NCBI GenBank assembly: GCA_026397695.1
Contig: JAPLUJ010000546.1
Span: 1 to 9,268 of the forward strand
Direction of reading: 5' to 3'
Length of the DNA: 9,268 nucleotides
Origin: Verrucomicrobiota bacterium
Lineage (GTDB): Bacteria > Verrucomicrobiota > Verrucomicrobiia > Verrucomicrobiales > Akkermansiaceae
Below the pieces are notes generated by a model. The model was not told the DNA's origin. It ran no database searches and worked only from the letters and a program-made list of their open reading frames with translations. How positions within the stretch are numbered: position 1 is the stretch's first letter; every line of letters starts with the position of its first letter. Made by a program: the position numbers and the translations under genes. Below are positions 6,674 to 9,268 of the stretch, piece by piece.

Positions 6674-7540
6674 CTACTGAAAATCGCACAGCGCTTCGAC
6701 ATAGGCGGCGGAGCCGTCGCGCAACCATCCGTCGAGTTGTGCCGGGTCCTTGAGTTGCTGGCCGCGCAGGCGCTGCACCGCGACGTAGCGGGTTTCGATA
6801 GACGGCAAGTGGCTCATGTCCACCCACAGTTTTTCGAATTGGCAGACGGGGAACACATCCTCCTGGCCGTGGCCCCAGCGTTTTTTCACCTCCTTGAGGG
6901 TGATATAGGTGGGCATTCTGGCGGCCAGCGCGCGGATGGCGGCGGCGGTTTTCTCCGCGTCTCCAACATCCTCGCGGGTGAGTTTGAAGGCGACGAGCAG
7001 GGCGTCGATGTCGATCCAACAGGTATTACTGTTATAGTAGGTGAGGTTGAACTCATCCTCCTCGCGGGGCATGGCGAGGCCCTCGACGAGTTGTGGGTTG
7101 CCGTTGACACGGGCGAGGCCGCCGCCGCGGTCCTCAAGGCGGCGGGTGATCACCTCGAAGGTGAGTCCCGCGCCGCTGGCGAGGTGGTGGCCTAACAGCG
7201 TTGGGTCCACGTTCATGCCGACGGTGTCGATGTTGTGCAGCACGAGGGTTTTGAGCTGCGGCCGCGACTCTAACAAACTGGCGAGCGTGCCATTGCGCAG
7301 GAGGTTGGGAATTTCATACCAATGGCCGACGGGATGCAGGCATTGTTGCGGCAGATTGTCGGTGTAATCGGCGGCCTCCCCGGCGGATTGCGCCCAGTGG
7401 ATGAGCGCGGACCGCAGGCTGTCGCGGACTTTCTGTTGTTGCACGTCGAGCGTCTGTTGGGGCATTTCCTCCCAGGCGAAGCGCAGGTCACGCACGGTGG
7501 GGATGGTGCGCAGGCCGATGGCTTGTCCTGCGGAGAGCAC
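6674..7540 (-). CDS. C-terminal part of UGPase-like (UDPGP family) nucleotidyltransferase, separated by frameshift
   Basis: This frame holds the C-terminal part of the nucleotidyltransferase begun upstream. A GTG at 7540 would give 288 residues, but homologous-looking sequence extends back to about 7624 ([20 protein letters not shown] and a [13 protein letters not shown] block), so this GTG is not a natural start. Counting from 7540, [12 protein letters not shown] (69-80) aligns with the PPGHGDxY region of UGPases. [11 protein letters not shown] (103-113), [15 protein letters not shown] (128-142) and [14 protein letters not shown] (163-176) follow the eukaryote-type UGPase pattern of NIDN-G-VD, D-GG and [13 protein letters not shown] and [14 protein letters not shown] near the end fit the family's final segment. 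The enzyme would join a sugar-1-phosphate and a nucleoside triphosphate, releasing pyrophosphate; sugar and nucleotide are not readable. As it stands this part would lack its nucleotide-binding loop. Confidence 0.82.
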   Translation of the reverse strand: MLSAGQAIGLRTIPTVRDLRFAWEEMPQQTLDVQQQKVRDSLRSALIHWAQSAGEAADYTDNLPQQCLHPVGHWYEIPNLLRNGTLASLLESRPQLKTLVLHNIDTVGMNVDPTLLGHHLASGAGLTFEVITRRLEDRGGGLARVNGNPQLVEGLAMPREEDEFNLTYYNSNTCWIDIDALLVAFKLTREDVGDAEKTAAAIRALAARMPTYITLKEVKKRWGHGQEDVFPVCQFEKLWVDMSHLPSIETRYVAVQRLRGQQLKDPAQLDGWLRDGSAAYVEALCDFQ

Positions 7541-9268
7541 CAGCGGTCCGGGATAACCGAAGTTGTGGTGCTGCTCGAGGAAGTTGCGGGTGGCAGCGTG
7601 CGAGAAATAACTGGTGGTGATGATATGTGCAGCGGCGTGCCGCAGAGCCGGCCGGTCTGACGGCTTTTAGCCACATGGGTTTCGATGAACGAGCGGTGGC
7701 GGCCGGCGAGTTTGCAGAACGGATGCAACGCTTTCACCACGCCCGCGCCCTGGGTCCAGCGCGATCCCGCACCGGCGGCGAGCGTGACCACGGCGACCTC
7801 GCCGTTAGCCAGCGCGGCAAGTCCGAGCGCGCGTTCACTATCAGGCAGAGATCCGGCGGCCGTGGCGTCGGTGAGATCGGAATCCCAAACGTCCTCGATG
7901 ACCACGTTGTCGGGCAGACGGTTCTGGGAGAGTCCGATGCGCCCGCTTTTGAGATCCTCACGGATGTGCTCGTGCATCACGCGGTCAAAACCGTGATTTT
8001 CCAGCAGGTCAGCGAGCGAGTCGCGGTTGGTGGCATCGGCGTCGCCGGCGGGGAAAATCGCGTCAAAGAGCGTGTGGACCATGCCTAACAAATCCGGGCG
8101 GATTCGGCATGCCGTGGCGAATTGGTCGAGTTCGGCGAGGCGTGCCGCGCCGAGATCGCGGCGTTCCATGCGCAGCAGGGGCGGGACGATGAACCGATAG
8201 TAACCGGCTGGCATCAGCGCATCGCTGCCAGTTAGAAGATCGGCCCAGGTGCCGCGTTCGTTGATGGCGAAGTCATACACCACCGGCTCCATGGCGAAGG
8301 GCAGGGCGGAAGCGAGCGCCTGTTTGGTTTGCGCCATGATTTGCTGCAGGACCTGCTGGCCCTCGGCCTTGCGTTGCGGGGCGAAGATGAATCCCATGCC
8401 GCCGCCGGCCATGCCGCCTAACATCCAGAACCCCCAGAAATCATCGCCAAATGCCGCGCGGGTTTTGGCAATTAGTGTCTCGGTATATAAATTGCCCGCC
8501 CACGGGATGATTGTTTGGATAGGCCCGGCAAAATTGCCGGTGGTGGCAGCACCGATCGCCCGGATATCTCCCTGCTTGAGCGCCACCAGGATACGCTCTA
8601 ACACCGCGTGGGTTTGCTGGCGGGCGCTCCATTCCGGTTCGCTGCGCAACAGGTATTTTTCGGTCACCATTTCAAGGATGGGACCGACGTTCTGGGCCAT
8701 GCCGCCATGGACCAGGACCAGCGAGTCCTGGAGTTTTTGGCGCGCTGCGGCGGGCACCGCGTTCTCATCCAGGATTTGGTGGGTGGGCATTAAGCGGCCG
8801 CGGCTGATACCGAACTCGGGATCACCCTCGCGGGCGATCGCCCCGCAGATGAGTTTCATGCCCGGCCAGACACCACCCGAGTCCTGCCAACCGCCGCCGG
8901 AGCCGCCGATCCATTCCCCTAACAGCGCGCGGGCGAGCACGATGCGGCGCTCGTTTTCCTCCAGCGTGCCAGTGAGCGCGCGCGCCTGGCCGGTGGCACG
9001 CATGCACACGCCGATCAACGCCGCCAGCAGATTGGTGGAAACCGCGAGGCGCGAGCCTTTCGGGCTGTTATTGACGTTGCTGACAATTTCCAGGCCGCGG
9101 CCCTGCCCCACGACCCGCTCTAACAAATCGGCGAGGCTTTGGCCGGAGCCCTCGATGCCCGGCGGCACGATGCCACTGGCGATGACGGCCGCCTTGAGCA
9201 ACCCAAGGTAGTCCTTGGCGAAGTCGAACACCTCGTTGAGGCTGGTGATTTCCGCCGTGCATGCGAGA
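7270..9268 (-). CDS. GHMP-kinase domain fused to N-terminal part of UGPase-like domain; truncated at window edge and frameshifted
   Basis: The frame is open to the right edge of the window, so the true N-terminus is missing; a GTG at 9231 is only an internal candidate. Numbering from that GTG, residues about 50-310 look like a GHMP kinase. There is a degenerate motif 2 ([12 protein letters not shown], 56-67), [12 protein letters not shown] (109-120) as in the fucokinase-like branch, and a glycine-rich motif 3 ([15 protein letters not shown], 269-283). A linker of about 160 residues follows. The nucleotidyltransferase loop [20 protein letters not shown] comes next (484-503, Lys500 likely catalytic), then [13 protein letters not shown]. 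The match ends at GTPLH (about 7627). The remaining 118 codons to 7270 are Ser/Pro/Arg-rich, out-of-frame sequence with no homology. Restoring one base rejoins the frame ending at 6674, for about 850 visible residues. The likely role is salvage activation of a free sugar to a nucleotide sugar; the substrate is unknown. Confidence 0.82.
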   Translation of the reverse strand, partial: LACTAEITSLNEVFDFAKDYLGLLKAAVIASGIVPPGIEGSGQSLADLLERVVGQGRGLEIVSNVNNSPKGSRLAVSTNLLAALIGVCMRATGQARALTGTLEENERRIVLARALLGEWIGGSGGGWQDSGGVWPGMKLICGAIAREGDPEFGISRGRLMPTHQILDENAVPAAARQKLQDSLVLVHGGMAQNVGPILEMVTEKYLLRSEPEWSARQQTHAVLERILVALKQGDIRAIGAATTGNFAGPIQTIIPWAGNLYTETLIAKTRAAFGDDFWGFWMLGGMAGGGMGFIFAPQRKAEGQQVLQQIMAQTKQALASALPFAMEPVVYDFAINERGTWADLLTGSDALMPAGYYRFIVPPLLRMERRDLGAARLAELDQFATACRIRPDLLGMVHTLFDAIFPAGDADATNRDSLADLLENHGFDRVMHEHIREDLKSGRIGLSQNRLPDNVVIEDVWDSDLTDATAAGSLPDSERALGLAALANGEVAVVTLAAGAGSRWTQGAGVVKALHPFCKLAGRHRSFIETHVAKSRQTGRLCGTPLHISSPPVISRTLPPATSSSSTTTSVIPDRWCSPQDKPSACAPSPPCVTCASPGRKCPNRRSTCNNRKSATACGPRSSTGRNPPGRPPITPTICRNNACIPSAIGMKFPTSCAMARSPVC
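7624..7629 (-). other. Apparent one-base deletion (frameshift) in the GHMP/UGPase gene
   Basis: Family-like sequence leaves one minus-strand frame at GTPLH and resumes in another at [11 protein letters not shown] with no gap in the alignable core. Reading CAC then CAT instead of CAC then ATA gives [11 protein letters not shown], so loss of a single C is the simplest explanation. No slippery heptamer or downstream pseudoknot candidate is evident, so programmed frameshifting is unlikely. The upstream frame would otherwise continue to 7270. It may be an assembly or read error or a genuine inactivating mutation. Confidence 0.75.

Noticed and set aside
7270..7626. C-terminal 118 codons of the long minus-strand frame as a genuine disordered tail
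   Set aside because: The same DNA in another frame continues the UGPase motifs without a gap, so this tail is out-of-frame reading after a one-base deletion.
7620..7632. Programmed -1 frameshift signal
   Set aside because: The shift needed is -1, but there is no X-XXY-YYZ slippery heptamer at CTGCACATATCATCACC and no obvious downstream stem.
8455..8530. AT-richer patch in the GHMP domain as a promoter or insertion scar
   Set aside because: The minus-strand coding frame is continuous and family-like through the patch; local composition alone is not enough.
8249..9211. Plus-strand open frame of 320 codons
   Set aside because: It is antisense to the GHMP-kinase domain, whose minus-strand translation carries recognisable motifs. 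The plus-strand product is Ser/Pro/Arg-rich low-complexity sequence typical of a shadow frame in GC-rich DNA.
1..9268. CTAACA copies as a CRISPR or tandem repeat array
   Set aside because: The copies are only 5-7 bases long, irregularly spaced and embedded in codons of different genes, with no shared flanks.

Overview
The window is GC-rich DNA (about 60% GC by eye) packed with genes and almost entirely coding on the minus strand. Gene content and codon use suggest a Gram-negative, non-proteobacterial bacterium. Verrucomicrobiota, or more broadly the PVC group, is my best guess, resting on family resemblance only. I saw no rRNA, tRNA, CRISPR array, insertion sequence or phage gene.

Region 1 (about 5548 down to 1, minus strand) is a tightly coupled five-gene operon. 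In transcription order it encodes a SpoIIM/DUF95-type membrane protein, a multi-pass protein with a C-terminal DUF4129 domain, a DUF4350-like protein with a lipobox, a MoxR-family AAA+ ATPase, and a DUF58 protein cut off by the window edge. Neighbouring genes overlap by 11, 4 and 4 bases, and an 8-base gap separates the last two. This is the widespread MoxR/DUF58/DUF4129/SpoIIM neighbourhood, thought to be a membrane-associated MoxR chaperone-like system. The RDD-domain gene often found beside SpoIIM is absent. The DUF58 gene has no stop or upstream edge inside the window and was found by reading the minus strand from 1020 to 1.

Region 2 (about 5594 to 6673) holds a toxin-antitoxin pair of the TacA/TacT type: a DUF1778 ribbon-helix-helix antitoxin on the plus strand and a GNAT acetyltransferase toxin on the minus strand. 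These families normally sit in one co-directional operon. Here they converge and their 3' ends overlap by 53 bases. The toxin has its own leader, with a TATAAT box, a hairpin holding the only good ribosome-binding site, and a 9-codon upstream ORF whose stop overlaps the toxin ATG.

Region 3 (6674 to 9268, minus strand) is one large gene running off the right edge. Its visible part carries a GHMP-kinase-type domain followed by a UGPase-like (UDPGP family) nucleotidyltransferase domain, suggesting a bifunctional sugar kinase/sugar-1-phosphate nucleotidyltransferase. The gene is split by an apparent one-base deletion near 7624-7629, inside the nucleotidyltransferase domain.

Across the whole window the hexamer CTAACA/TGTTAG is strikingly over-represented: about 22 copies by hand count against roughly 2-3 expected from composition. 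Most lie in codon context NTG-TTA-GNN. No listed feature explains this.
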